DNA of 64,000 nt from Paraphysomonas bandaiensis (Eukaryota; Chrysophyceae). How positions within the stretch are numbered: position 1 is the first letter of the stretch; every line of letters begins with the position of its first letter. The position numbers and the translations under genes were made by a program. The stretch is taken from positions 186,001-250,000 of the forward strand of contig CBFFRP010000058.1 in assembly GCA_965644295.1 (NCBI GenBank). The letters run 5' to 3'. Below, piece after piece: positions 49,600 through 63,492 of this stretch. Below the pieces are notes generated by a model, which saw only the letters and a program-made list of their open reading frames with translations, searched no databases and was not told the DNA's origin.

Positions 49600-50459
49600 A
49601 ATAATAAGTGTATGTAGGATTATCTATTCGATGTAAGGATTAATTGTGATATTCAAACATATTCATATGAATTTTACATCATTTATCAATGTAAAACCCT
49701 CTTCAAATTGATATATGGATGGTATGGTAGAGTATGGTATGTGATTTAGGTGAGATCAATCCTGCTGTATGTGATAGATGCATATATATATGTATGTATG
49801 TCTATGTATGTATGTCTATGTACGTCTATGTATGTATATGTATGTATATGTATTGCAACTTCCTGTTGTTAGGTACTGTTTTTTTTACTATGTAACATAC
49901 GCACATACATAGAGGAAAAAATCAACCCTCTTAAAATACAAGGAGCTACCTATATGCCTATATGCCTATATTTAGATATGAGAAGTACTGTAGAGGACCC
50001 AAAAAATCGTACGTGAAAGTTGTTTTGTTTATATTTTTTAGGGAATATTTTTGGGGATTTCAAAAAAATTATTTCAAATTTTCAGTGTGGTATATACTGC
50101 TGCATATATGTACTTTTGTATAACAGTGAGGTAGGAATTCCTATAGAGTGTATAGGTACTGTACTATCGTATGTATATACTTGTACGTGAAGCAGGTGCA
50201 GTACTTTTGTAAATATATAGCAGTACATTATATAGCAGTCTGTTTGTACTTATATCTGCTATATTGTATAGTGTACATATATACTACTGTACATGTACAT
50301 GTACATGTACATACAGGAGTATGTATACTGCATATATGTCTGTATGTATGTATATCTTCACATAAAATTGTCCACATTTCAAAACATATTAACAGACACA
50401 TACACACATACACATACATCACATCAAACTCAATCAATTAATCATATAATCATATCCAC
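49600..50459. other. Divergent intergenic region
   Basis: About 860 bp with TATG-type microsatellite stretches (49790-49850) and CATACACA runs before the plus-strand start. No gene was seen. Confidence 0.5.
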
Positions 50460-53400
50460 ATGTCAGAAGATTATCGATTTGATCGTACAGATCGTGATTT
50501 TTATTATAAAATATTGCGTGTTCCACGTAATGCTACCCAACATGAGATTAATAATGCATATGAGACTTTAGCATACGCTCATGACAGTCAGAATGATATT
50601 GAAATACAGCGTACGATTAGTAAGGTAGAGGATGTGTATTGTGATCAGCTATATGAGTATATAACATATACATATCTATAACACCCCCCTATATAGAACA
50701 TATACATATAACATGCACCCCTATATATAACATATACATATCTATATAACATATATATATATAACACCCCCCCTATATATAACATATACATATAACATGC
50801 ACCCCTATATATAACATATACATATCTATATAACATATATATATATATAACACCCCCCCTATATATAACATATACATATCTATATAACATATACATATAA
50901 CATGCACCCCTATATATAACATATACATATCTATATAACATATATATATATATAACACCCCCCCTATATATAACATATACATATAACATGCACCCCTATA
51001 TATAACATATACATATAACATGCACCCCTATATATAACATATACATATAACATGCACCCCTATATATAACATATACATATAACATGCTCCCCTATATATA
51101 ACATATACATATCTATATAACATATATATATATATAACACCCCCCCTATATATAACATATACATATAACATGCACCCCTATATATAACATATACATATAA
51201 CATGCACCCCTATATATAACATATACATATCTATATAACATATATATATATATAACACCCCCCCTATATATAACATATACATATCTATATAACATGCACC
51301 CCTATATATAACATATACATATAACATGCTCCCCTATATATAACATATACATATAACATGCACCCCTATATATAACATATACATATAACATGCTCCCCTA
51401 TATATAACATATACATATCTATATAACATATATATATATAACACCCCCCCTATATATAACATATACATATAACATGCACCCCTATATATAACATATACAT
51501 ATAACATGCTCCCCTATATATAACATATACATATAACATGCTCCCCTATATATAACATATACATATCTATATAACATATATATATATATAACACCCCCCC
51601 TATATATAACATATACATATAACATGCACCCCTATATATAACATATACATATAACATGCACCCCTATATATAACATATACATATCTATATAACATATATA
51701 TATATATAACACCCCCCCTATATATAACATATACATATAACATGCACCCCTATATATAACATATACATATAACATGCTCCCCTATATATAACATATACAT
51801 ATAACATGCACCCCTATATATAACATATACATATAACATGCTCCCCTATATATAACATATACATATCTATATAACATATATATATATATAACGCCCCCCC
51901 TATATATAACATATACATATAACATGCACCCCTATATATAACATATACATATCTATATAACATATATATATATATAACACCCCCCCTATATATAACATAT
52001 ACATATCTATATAACATATACATATAACATGCACCCCTATATATAACATATACATATCTATATAACATATATATATATATAACACCCCCCCTATATATAA
52101 CATATACATATAACATGCACCCCTATATATAACATATACATATCTATATAACATATATATATATATAACACCCCCCCTATATATAACATATACATATCTA
52201 TATAACATATACATATAACATGCACCCCTATATATAACATATACATATCTATATAACATATATATATATATAACACCCCCTATATATAACATATACATAT
52301 AACATGCACCCCTATATATAACATATACATATCTATATAACATATATATATATATAACACCCCCTATATATAACATATACATATAACATGCACCCCTATA
52401 TATAACATATACATATCTATATAACATATATATATATATAACACCCCCCTATATATAACATATACATATCTATATAACATATACATATAACATGCACCCC
52501 TATATATAACATATACATATCTATATAACATATATATATATATAACACCCCCCCTATATATAACATATACATATAACATGCACCCCTATATATAACATAT
52601 ACATATCTATATAACATATATATATATATAACACCCCCCCTATATATAACATATACATATAACATGCACCCCTATATATAACATATACATATAACATGCA
52701 CCCCTATATATAACATATACATATAACATGCTCCCCTATATATAACATATACATATCTATATAACATATATATATATATAACACCCCCCCTATATATAAC
52801 ATATACATATAACATGCACCCTATATATAACATATACATATAACATGCACCCCTATATATAACATATACATATCTATATAACATATATATATATATAACA
52901 CCCCCCCTATATATAACATATACATATAACATGCACCCCTATATATAACATATACATATAACATGCTCCCCTATATATAACATATACATATCTATATAAC
53001 ATATATATATATATAACACCCCCCCTATATATAACATATACATATCTATATAACATATATATATATATAACACCCCCCCTATATATAACATATACATATA
53101 ACATGCACCCCTATATATAACATATACATATAACATGCTCCCCTATATATAACATATACATATAACATGCACCCCTATATATAACATATACATATAACAT
53201 GCACCCCTATATATAACATATACATATAACATGCTCCCCTATATATAACATATACATATAACATGCACCCCTATATATAACATATACATATAACATGCAC
53301 CCCTATATATAACATATACATATCTATATAACATATATATATATATAACACCACCCCTATATATAACATATACATATAACATGCTCCCCTATATATAACA

Positions 53401-56400
53401 TTCACCCCTATATATAACATATACATATAACATGCTCCCCTATATATAACATATACATATAACATATATATATATATATCACCCCCCCTATATATAACAT
53501 ATACATATAACATACACCCATATGAATATAGAATATATACATATAACATGCACCCCTATATATAACATATACATATAACATGCACCCCTATATATAACAT
53601 ATACATATAACATGCTCCCCTATATATAACATATACATATAACATGCACCCCTATATATAACATATACATATAACATGCACCCCTATATATAACATGTAC
53701 ATATCTATATAACATATATATATATATAGCACCCCCCCTATATATATAACATATACATATAACATGCACCCCTATATATAACATATACATATAACATGCT
53801 CCCCTATATATAACATATACATATAACATACACCCATATGAATATAGAACATATACATATAACGTGCACCCCTATATATAACATATACATATAACATATA
53901 TATATATATATCACCCCCCCCCTATATATAACATATACATATAACATACACCCATATGAATATAGAACATATACATATAACATGCACCCCTATATATAAC
54001 ATATACATATAACATGCACCCCTATATATAACATATACATATAACATGCTCCCCTATATATAACATATACATATAACATGCACCCCTATATATAACATAT
54101 ACATATAACATGCACCCCTATATATAACATATACATATCTATATAACATATATATATATATAACACCACCCCTATATATAACATATACATATAACATGCT
54201 CCCCTATATATAACATTCACCCCTATATATAACATATACATATAACATGCTCCCCTATATATAACATATACATATAACATATATATATATATATCACCCC
54301 CCCCCTATATATAACATATACATATAACATACACCCATATGAATATAGAATATATACATATAACATGCACCCCTATATATAACATATACATATAACATGC
54401 ACCCCTATATATAACATATACATATAACATGCTCCCCTATATATAACATATACATATAACATGCACCCCTATATATAACATATACATATAACATGCACCC
54501 CTATATATAACATGTACATATCTATATAACATATATATATAAATAGCACCCCCTATATATATAACATATACATATAACATGCACCCCTATATATAACATA
54601 TACATATAACATGCTCCCCTATATATAACATATACATATAACATACACCCATATGAATATAGAACATATACATATAACGTGCACCCCTATATATAACATA
54701 TACATATAACATATATATATATATATATATCACCCCCCCCCTATATATAACATATACATATAACATACACCCATATGAATATAGAACATATACATATAAC
54801 ATGCACCCCTATATATAACATATACATATAACATGCACCCCTATATATAACATATACATATCTATATAACATATATATATATATAACACCCCCCCTATAT
54901 ATAACATATACATATAACATGCTCCCCTATATATAACATTCACCCCTATGAATATATAACATATACATATAACATACACCCATATGAATATAGAACATAT
55001 ACATATAACATGCTCCCCTATATATAACATATACATATCTATATAACATATACATATAACATACACCCATATGAATATAGAACATATACATATAACATGC
55101 ACCCCTATATATAACATACACTCTTATGAATATATAACATATACATATACATGTAACACACACCCATATATATAGCATAGACTCATATGAATATATACAT
55201 TTTCACAAATATGTATATATATGACTCTGATACCTAGCATACACATAACATACGCTGTTTCTGTATATATATTACAAACACGTGTTTATATAACATGTAT
55301 ATATAGGCTTATCAAGTTCTCTCAGATCCTAATAAGAGAAGACAGTATGATCTAGATGGATTGATCGAAGAAGGTGAAGAGTACAGTGGATTAGATGTTC
55401 AAAATCTTGGAGGGATAGGTCGGGTTTTTGGTGCTATGATCAGCCGTTTTGGGGTTCCTCTTCAAACGCAAATATGCCAAAATGTATTGAAAACTGCATC
55501 TGCAATATGCAGGTCAGTGATTAAGCTACCATATAATTTACACAGTATCTGATATTTAAACGTATGATTGTTTAGCAATGGCGGTATTGTCGGTGGGGGC
55601 ACTCCCCTAGACAGCAGGGTTCAAGATTTAGTTTGGGGTTGGAGTTTCGATGGCAAAGTAGGGCGACAAGATGCAGTGTTTTATCGTATCACTGTTGACC
55701 AGCATAAGGCAGAGAATGGTTTTATTGTATTTTGTCGTAGTCTCACAGGAAAATTTAAATTGGTGATGTTTGACTGCGAAGGAAGTGTAATGCATATTGA
55801 GGAGTCATTGAGGTACTTGTGACTAATAGTAGACGCTATCTGATAGAAATTGTTATTACATCGTTCTTTTTTTGCCCAGGTCACGAGATGGGTCTCAGTG
55901 GGAAACTGCCTTATACTTTACCACTGCGTTCCCTACCTATCACTTGGCACCTCCCTTGCCGCCTTCCCTTCGCGAAGAAGACCTTCCAGCTGTATTTGGG
56001 TCCCTGGAGGTGTTTGACCCCTGCAATCTTCCCATATCCCCAGGACAGTACCTCGTGTGTGTGTACGGGGACAATTTTATTGGAAAAACGTCCTATAATT
56101 TGCTCGCCGTGCCTACTCTAAATGAGTGCGATGAGGTTGTCAGTAGTTCTTGTGTTGATGTGTTGTGCCTCATAGCCTCATTTCAGGCTAAGGATGTGCA
56201 AAAATTGGACAAGGCAGTTTTGAAAGCCCGGGCTAAACTCTCTGATCTGAAAGAGGAGTATATTAAGGTTTGTGATGGCGGGAACTATGGAGCTGGAATC
56301 TGACAAATTTGCAGGCCAAAGAGGCCTTTGAGAGAGTGAGTAGACAGGTCAAGGTTGAAAGTGCTGAGGTGGATGACCTGATAGAGAGACGTGAGTTCGC

Positions 56401-56953
56401 CTATAGGTACGTCGCGTGACAATCCTTGGCGATGCATTGACATATATACAGCTCATTTATGGTATCCTCCGCGAATGCATTTCTTCCTTCTGTGTGTCCT
56501 CCAGAAGGGAAATCTGCTACTGGAACGAGAGACGCAGGTGCAGGGTCTGGAGTAGATGATGTAGTGCAACAGGCGACTGCCACTGCAGCTGCTGCCGGAG
56601 GTTGGATGGCTTCAACGTTTTCATGTAAGATCGTATGTGCACTCGTTGGACGATGTCTAACAAATTTCATAGCTGGATTGCTACAATTTAACAAACTGAT
56701 GAGTGGAGGTGGTGCTAGTGACCAGAGTAAGCACTCTGCATCCATTCCTTCAACTACACCTTCATACGACCCCGCAAAGGGTCTGGGTGAAGAAGAGTCA
56801 GACCAAGGTGAAGATAATGATGAAGAAGGAGTCCTGTCATTCGATGAGATCGAAGAAGAGCCGTTGTCACCCCAATCTGATGAGTACGTAGAAGCAGTAG
56901 TGGAAGCACAAGACACGAATGATGCGGAAAGCTTTGACGATGCAGAACGCTAA
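50460..56953 (+). CDS. ARG1-like J-domain protein with a 4.7-kb intron (529 aa)
   Basis: Six exons rejoin in phase: 50460-50624, 55307-55512, 55576-55812, 55880-56267, 56315-56406 and 56452-56953 (TAA). Exons 1-2 form a J-like domain, DFYYKILRVPRNATQHEINNAY...RTISK/AYQVLSDPNKRRQYD. The HPD tripeptide of helix II-III is absent: the sequence there is LAYAHDSQND and the loop is about seven residues short. The rest matches plant ARG1/ARL1 J-proteins: IGRVFGAMISRFGVPLQTQI, FYRITVDQHKAENGFIV, ALYFTTAFPTYHL, PGQYLVCVYGDNFIGKTSYNL, then a coiled coil (LKARAKLSDLKEEY) and a YSSFMVSS-like end. A hydrophobic C-terminal region and an acidic tail follow. ARG1 is linked to gravitropism in plants. Without HPD, Hsp70 stimulation is doubtful. 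Confidence 0.85.
50684..55190. repeat. 4.5-kb minisatellite inside intron 1 of the ARG1-like gene
   Basis: The tract consists of units of about 32 bp of the type CCCCTATATATAACATATAC followed by ATATAACATGCA. They are mixed with a longer variant that adds a CTATATAACATATATATATA block before a C-run. There are roughly 100 units. Variants (GCTCCCC, GCACCCC, ACACCCATATGAATATAGA) are arranged in higher-order blocks. All six-frame proteins read from it (MLYVYVIYRG types) are artefacts. It occupies nearly all of the intron 50625-55306, whereas the other introns of this gene are about 50-70 bp. Confidence 0.95.
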
Positions 56954-57655
56954 CATGATGTTGGTTCTCGACTGCAATTGTATAGACAGGGGAGCTGGCT
57001 AGAAAGGGGTGCTCACGCGTAGAGGATGTGTTTGTTACTTGGACAACGATTTCGGTGACTTTTGCTTGCATACGTTGATGCGATAAGTGTAGATATCATA
57101 CTATGTATCAATATCGAATATCGAATATTTTATTAATGAATAATGTTCTGCATGACTATGGTCCGACTTCTCTTGTCGATGATTCAACAACACATTGTAT
57201 TACAGAATAGTCCAGGGTTATAGTCATATTCAACCAACACCGTCCTGGATGATATTAATCGGTGTTTACTATTGTGTTTATTACAAAAGGTGTATATTGC
57301 GAAGAATAATAGGCTGTTATTAGTTATTAGACTTACTTGTGTTGAACAAAGCATTTTAAAAGAGCTGCGCACATGAAAGAAATATTTATTCGTATTTCGT
57401 ATAAAATCTATGTTGCTTGCTCATATTCGAAAGAGCAGTCATATCACATCTACCGCCAGTAAAATATAAGCTTATCCCTGTGCTAGTGAACTAAATCTGA
57501 ACTCTAAATCTAAATTTACAAATATACTCGTGTGAGTCAACTGTTGAGAAACCATCGTGCACCAAATCATTAAATTACTTATATTTCAATCTTTTCTCAT
57601 CACAGAAAGATACATCATCAACCACTCTGCGGAAAACAAAAGTCACACAGAAAAT
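56954..57655. other. Intergenic, convergent genes
   Basis: About 700 bp between two gene 3' ends. No gene or repeat was recognised. Confidence 0.5.
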
Positions 57656-60600
57656 TTATAGAGCAGCACGAATGGCTTCGAGACTCTTCTTCGCATCTCC
57701 GAGAAGCATATCATTGTTGGATTTGTAGAACACAGGGTTGTCAACACCTACAACAAAATGCAAATAAATAGAATACTACAATTATCAATAGAACTAACCG
57801 GCATATCCTGATGCCATTGATCTCTTCATAAAGATAGATTGCTTAGCCTTCCACACCTGAATAACAGGCATGCCAGCAATGGCGCTGTTGGGATCATCTT
57901 CAGCAGCACAGTTGACTGTGTCATTAGCCCCAACCACAACACATACATCAACCTCAGACATTTCTTCGTTGATTTCGTCCATCTCATATACCATGTCATA
58001 TGGCACACCAGCTTCCGCCAACATAACATTCAACTGACCAGGCATGCGTCCAGCAACCGGGTGAACAGCGAACTTGACGTCCTTTCCTTCCTTTCTGAGT
58101 TGAAGAGCAATTTCAGCAACCACACCGGCAGCTTGGGCAACAGCGAGTCCATATCCGGGAGTAATAACAATTTTCTCAGCATTCTTGAACATTTCGGCAG
58201 CATCAGTGGGTGTAATTTCGGTGTGCACTCTCTCTTCTGCAGACATACTTTTGGCCTAAGACATGGTCACATTGTTGGGACAATACGCTGATAAACAAAT
58301 ACCTGTCCGGCGACGGTTCCGAAACCACCTAGGATGACATTAGGAAGAGATCTGTTCATTGCCTCACACATAATACGTGTGAGGAATGCACCAGATGAGC
58401 CAATGAGGGCACCAACAACAGTCAGAAGAGGTTGGTCAAGAATGAATCCCTCTGCACAAAAAATCACAACGTCAGATACAAGCAATTCATGCAAACAATT
58501 CAAAACCTGCACATAATGCCCATCCAGAATAAGAATTGAGCAGGGTTATAACCACAGGCATATCTGCTCCCCCAATTGAAGCAGTCATATGGAAACCTAG
58601 AGCACCACTGCTTGCAGTTCCCGCGGCAAGGCACAAAGCGGCCGTAGTAGGGTCGGCAGTCGCACAGAAGCCAATAAGAGACGCCATGGACACAGCGCCG
58701 AGAGACATATTGATCGCATCCCTGCCGGGGAGCATCAAAGCATCAGAACTCAGCTTCTCAGATAGCTTTCCATAGGCAATAATTGATCCCGTGCAAGTAA
58801 TGGCACCCATCCAAGCACCGAGATAAGTGGATACGTTATGGAAAGTGCTCAGATGAGCAGCGTCATGCACAAGGAAATCTCCTACAGCTGTCATTGTGGC
58901 AGCGATGCCGACAAGAGAATGAAATCCTGCAACAGCCTGAGGTAGTTCAGTGGGCCCGATTTTGGTAGAAAGGTAGTACCCAATGCCACCACCAGCACCA
59001 CAAAGCATAGCGAGCTGTCCGTAGACCGTAGCATGCTCAGGGTGCATATACATCAGAGTAGCTGCAACGCCAGAGGCAATACCACCCATCCCGACGGAAA
59101 TGCCGAGTCTGGCAGTCTGCTGGGAAGATAAGCACGAAATTCCACCAACACACCCAAGTGCAGAGCCAAGCGCAAGCATAGGGGCAAGAGATACGGGCGC
59201 AATTCCACTAGCCATTGCCGCACCACTGCCGAATATGGCGACGGCTCCAGGAAGAAGGTAATAATGATTGTACTCTGGAGGATCGTCCGGTCGACGGAAC
59301 ATGTCAAGCATCTTCTTTGTCACAATGGTACCACCAGAAAGATTAACAGCCGAAAGACCAACAGCACTGGCAGCCAAAAACTGAGGGACACTGTGAGGTA
59401 CCATTCCACCTCCCATCTGGAGCATGCCACCCACAATGGTCATACCCGAAATGGCATTAGTCATAGCCATCAAAGGAGAGTGAAGAGAATGAGTTACGCC
59501 CTAAATAAAAAGTGTAAGTGTGACACAAGAACTGCAACACAGCAACACGTATTACCAACCTGTACACATGAGTTTCCGACCCAGCATGAGAGTGCGAAGG
59601 TCGACATCATAGCAGGGTTTGGAACATTAGAAGCGAGGGCGAGCATAGAAGAAGTAGCTGCAGTAGTAGCAAGGGCGTTCTTCATGTATACACGCTGCGG
59701 GTCTTCAGGGACAGGCTCCTTAACACCGATAAGTTTACAGAAGGATTTTGAAAAAGACAACTCACCTCTTTCTTGGCCTCTGTGGTAGCAGCAGCTGGAG
59801 CGGCGGGAGGAACGTAAGGGGAAAGTTCCTTACCGTCAATCGCGACACACACGGAGCGCACAGCAGGATCTTCGAGGTTTACCTGTAGTTATAGTTGTAC
59901 TGCTAAGAAAAGAGAGAAAATACACACGTCACGCTTACTTTCCACGTCTTAGTTTCCTTATCTGTCATGCTCAACAGGAAGTTGGTCACATTGCCACCAA
60001 ATAGAGACGACGCTGTGGAAGCCATCCTGCTCTCCATGTTGGTGTACCCTACGCAAGTAATACCTTTGTGCTCAACAACCTTCCCCGGCTCAGTAGTCTC
60101 CACATTTCCACCTGCTGGGGCCGCGAGGTCCACAGTTACACCACCCCGAGGCATGGCTTCCACCATATTCTTTTTGATCAACACAGGCGCCTTCCTACCA
60201 GGAATCAGTGCGGTAGTGATGACGACATCCATATTTTTCAATTCATTGAGAAGCATCTTGTCTGCTGCCTCAAACCATTCCTTGCTCATTTCTTTCGCAT
60301 ATCCCCCAGCTCCCGAGCCATCCTCTTTAAAGTCCACCTCCAAGAACTTCGCCCCAACCGATTCAACTTGTTCTTTAGCGGCAGAACGTACATCAAACCC
60401 GTAAACAATAGCACCCTTCTTCTTAGCAAGTTGCATGGCAGCAAGACCAGCAACTCCAGCGCCAACAACAAGTACCTTAGCGGGAGGAATCTTGCCAGCA
60501 GCAGTGGACTGGCCAGCAAATGGGCGTTGCATATGGTGGGCCGCTTCGATAACTGCACGGTACCCCGCAACATTAGCCTGTGAGGAAAGGACATCGAATG

Positions 60601-61112
60601 CCTGTCCTCTAGAGAGCGTTCGAAGCAAGGAGTCAAGAGAGAGGACAGTTGATTTCTGCTTAACCAGTTGAGACATGAGATCTGTGTTCACACGGGGCTG
60701 GATAATCGAACAAATTGCACGATTTTCAAGTTTTGCTGCTTCTTCAGCAGTTGGAGGACGAACCTAACATCAAAATAAGTACATCCATATAAAGTTACAT
60801 ATAAAATACAACCTTAGTCACTACTTGAGACTTCCAAATAGCATCCAAAGGTGAGATCTCAGCACCAGCAGTCTTATAGAGATCATCAGAGAATCCACTG
60901 AGCTCTCCTGCATTTGATTCTATTCTAACTTTTGCTCCAGCTTTTGTAAGTTTAGTAACATTAGGTGGAGTAATAGCCACACGACATTCACCCTCTAATG
61001 TCTCTTTAGGGACTCCAATAGTCAATCCTTGTAATCCACGTACAGTAGATCTTAAATAGGCATATTTGGCCCTATTTGTATATGAAATAAGACGAGAATT
61101 CCTTCGAATCAT
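57656..61112 (-). CDS. Proton-translocating NAD(P) transhydrogenase, single-chain alpha-beta form (1030 aa)
   Basis: Eight exons rejoin in phase: 61112-60813, 60763-59939, 59882-59766, 59718-59560, 59500-58507, 58451-58303, 58255-57799 and 57747-57656 (TAA). The order is an N-terminal basic segment ([22 protein letters not shown], mitochondrial-signal-like), the NAD-binding domain ([17 protein letters not shown], then [18 protein letters not shown]), a membrane domain with many helices, and the NADP domain ([17 protein letters not shown], then [17 protein letters not shown]). Alpha precedes beta, as in animal NNT, not beta-alpha as in some parasites. It couples hydride transfer from NADH to NADP+ to proton flow and supplies NADPH to mitochondria. 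All domains are complete. Confidence 0.95.
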
Positions 61113-61728
61113 TACAACAAATCAAATTGAATCCAATAATAATAATAGAATGTAATATGATTGTTGATAATCTATAAGATGATGCAAGAATAGTATATAG
61201 AAACATATGCATAATCATAACGAGATCATACATACATAATGCAACAGGATCCTATTCCACATACGATATTAAAAACGTTGCATGAGGATGTAAAATATTC
61301 AGGGTTTTTATACATTTAAGAATATTGAGAAGTAATTTTATAAGGTTTTTAGAATGAATTTTTTAAATAAAGTATGAAAATGTGGTATTTTGATGATTTT
61401 TGTTTGGATCTTTGCAATTATTCGCATACGAAAAAAAAAAAGGAACACAACTGATATCTATCTATCTTAAAAGGACACTTTATACTTTCAGTTTGTATGG
61501 AAATAGATACGTATCTTAACTTTATTAACTCTCTCGGCATCCTTTGTATATTTTTGTTCAGAGATGCCTCTAATATTGAGGCAACAATTATGTGTATTCC
61601 AGCCGTAGTTGCATACTAGTAATATAGAAGATTTTGCTTCAATATTTTCCCGAAAAATAAGATGCTGACTGCCGATACGGTCTCTCTCTATATACATCCA
61701 TCCACACATATATATATACATTAATAAC
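61113..61728. other. Divergent intergenic region
   Basis: About 600 bp between the transhydrogenase and hydrolase starts. It has AT-rich runs, a poly-A stretch (61430-61441) and TATATATATACAT just before the plus-strand ATG. No gene was seen. Confidence 0.5.
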
Positions 61729-62961
61729 ATGTCATCAAGATCACAATCTTATATATGGGATATTAATATATTCATTAGTTCATCTCTACTCTTTCATTGG
61801 TATTTTCATTTATCAAAGAAACCAAAACTCTATACATCCCAAGCAGCTACATCCCAAGCAGCTACATCCCAAGCAGCTACATCCCTCTCATCTACTCATA
61901 CTATACAGCATCTTATCTCACAATGTCCATCATTACATCATATATTCTATCCATCTATATTCTTATTTAATCCACATATTCAATTAATTGCATTTGTATT
62001 ATATAATGAATATAATAATCTATTCCCACCTTATAAGTGGATGATGGAGTCGATTACTATGGATGATGGAGAGGCAATGTATTTAGATTGGGTTAATACT
62101 ATTCCTAATTTCTCTCATTCTGATACTACTCCAATTTTACTTATTCATCATGGTGCTTTTTCTCACAGCAGAGATTTACCTGGACAATGTTATATCGGTG
62201 AGGCATTACGAAGAGGTTGGATTGTGTGTGCCCTTAATCGCAGAGGGCACTACGGAAAGCTAACTAAACCAAAATTTAATTTATTTGGATGCACTAATGA
62301 TACACGGTCAATTGTTGAAAATAATATTAAAGCACGTCGACCGAATTCTCGAGTGTTTATGATAGGCATATCAGCTGGATCTGCAGTTGTTGCGAGGTAT
62401 ATGGGAGAGCAAGGACTACATCGGAAATCTGAAGCAACACCAATCCTAGGGTTTTGTGATGCTGCAGTTGGAGTTAGCCCAGCCTATAACATCGAAGTCT
62501 GTATGTCCAGGCTCAAAATGCCGTACTCAGCGAAACTATTGAGTTCAGCGAAACGGTTTCATTTGGAGGGAAATAAGGAAATTCTTGAACCATGTGTTTC
62601 ATATTCTAAGTGCGCAAACACTTCAGATTTACAGTCGTGGATTGAACATTCATGGAGTATGGCAGGATTTTCTTCACAGGAAGAGTATTTCGAGTACTCG
62701 AACCCAATGCGAGTTTGCAGCCATATTTTGGAGCCTTGTTTATTTATCAATGCTGAAGATGACCCTGTCAGTGTTGTAGAAAACGTTTACGAAAACCTAC
62801 ATATCTTCGAAACGGGCGCGTGTGGGGCAGCTCTTGCTCTAACTAAGACTGGCAGTCACTGCTCTTTCTTGGGGCTCGGAATGACATCGTGGGTTGAGCG
62901 TGTAGCTTTTGAATTTTTTGATGCCTTCTTGTCAGAGAAGAGAGAAAAAGAATCTACATAG
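61729..62961 (+). CDS. Alpha/beta hydrolase, ABHD1/2/3-like (410 aa)
   Basis: A single exon. An N-terminal hydrophobic segment (INIFISSSLLFHWYFHL) suggests a membrane anchor. Three TSQAA repeats (residues ~36-50) follow, then a domain with the family HHG turn (ILLIHHGAFSHSRDLPG), ALNRRGHYG, the nucleophile elbow GISAGS (Ser of G-I-S-A-G), an acid in INAEDDPVSV, and the catalytic His in TGSHCSFLG. The order and spacing fit the ABHD1/2/3 (yeast Eeb1/Imo32-like) group of lipid esterases and acyltransferases. In this group the late C-terminal part binds acyl substrates; the substrate here is unknown. Confidence 0.9.
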   Translation: MSSRSQSYIWDINIFISSSLLFHWYFHLSKKPKLYTSQAATSQAATSQAATSLSSTHTIQHLISQCPSLHHIFYPSIFLFNPHIQLIAFVLYNEYNNLFPPYKWMMESITMDDGEAMYLDWVNTIPNFSHSDTTPILLIHHGAFSHSRDLPGQCYIGEALRRGWIVCALNRRGHYGKLTKPKFNLFGCTNDTRSIVENNIKARRPNSRVFMIGISAGSAVVARYMGEQGLHRKSEATPILGFCDAAVGVSPAYNIEVCMSRLKMPYSAKLLSSAKRFHLEGNKEILEPCVSYSKCANTSDLQSWIEHSWSMAGFSSQEEYFEYSNPMRVCSHILEPCLFINAEDDPVSVVENVYENLHIFETGACGAALALTKTGSHCSFLGLGMTSWVERVAFEFFDAFLSEKREKEST

Positions 62962-63492
62962 CTTTATGATAAATGATAACTTCGTAATACTGTAACTAAT
63001 ATTTATTAACTGTTTCAACTTTTTAATATGACAAATAGGACGAGCAGAATGTTTTAAAATATAGGAGAATACTCACTTCTTCGTTCTCACACAGTTATTG
63101 CTTATTTCACTTTACATACTAAGAGCTAAAGATCCGTATGCCGCTGCAATCGTTTCTTACTGACTCAATCAACGCTAGGAAACAGTATAATAATACAGAA
63201 CAATAGATTGGTATGGAGGCGATTTAGATGTATTACAATCTTATTGATGGTAAATACGTAAATACTTGTACACACGCAACATGCACATACAGTGCTGGCT
63301 CCATGGAGTCACTTATGAACATGATTGAAAATGACTCGGTACAACTATGATCATTAAAGAGGAATAATAAATTTGCATTGACAATAGGATATAATATACT
63401 ACAATACCTTTACAATTATTAGTTATAAGAGAATGTAGCCCACGCAAGGCTCGTTTAAGGGTATAAAAATATTAAGCTTTTACAACTTTGAA
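62962..63492. other. Intergenic, convergent genes
   Basis: About 530 bp between gene 3' ends. No feature was recognised. Confidence 0.5.

Noticed and set aside
50645-55178. Many minus-strand MLYVYVIYRG-type ORFs
   Set aside because: All are translations of the intron minisatellite, and their lengths follow the repeat period.
50684-55190. CRISPR array
   Set aside because: The units are contiguous with no unique spacers, in an intron of a eukaryotic gene.
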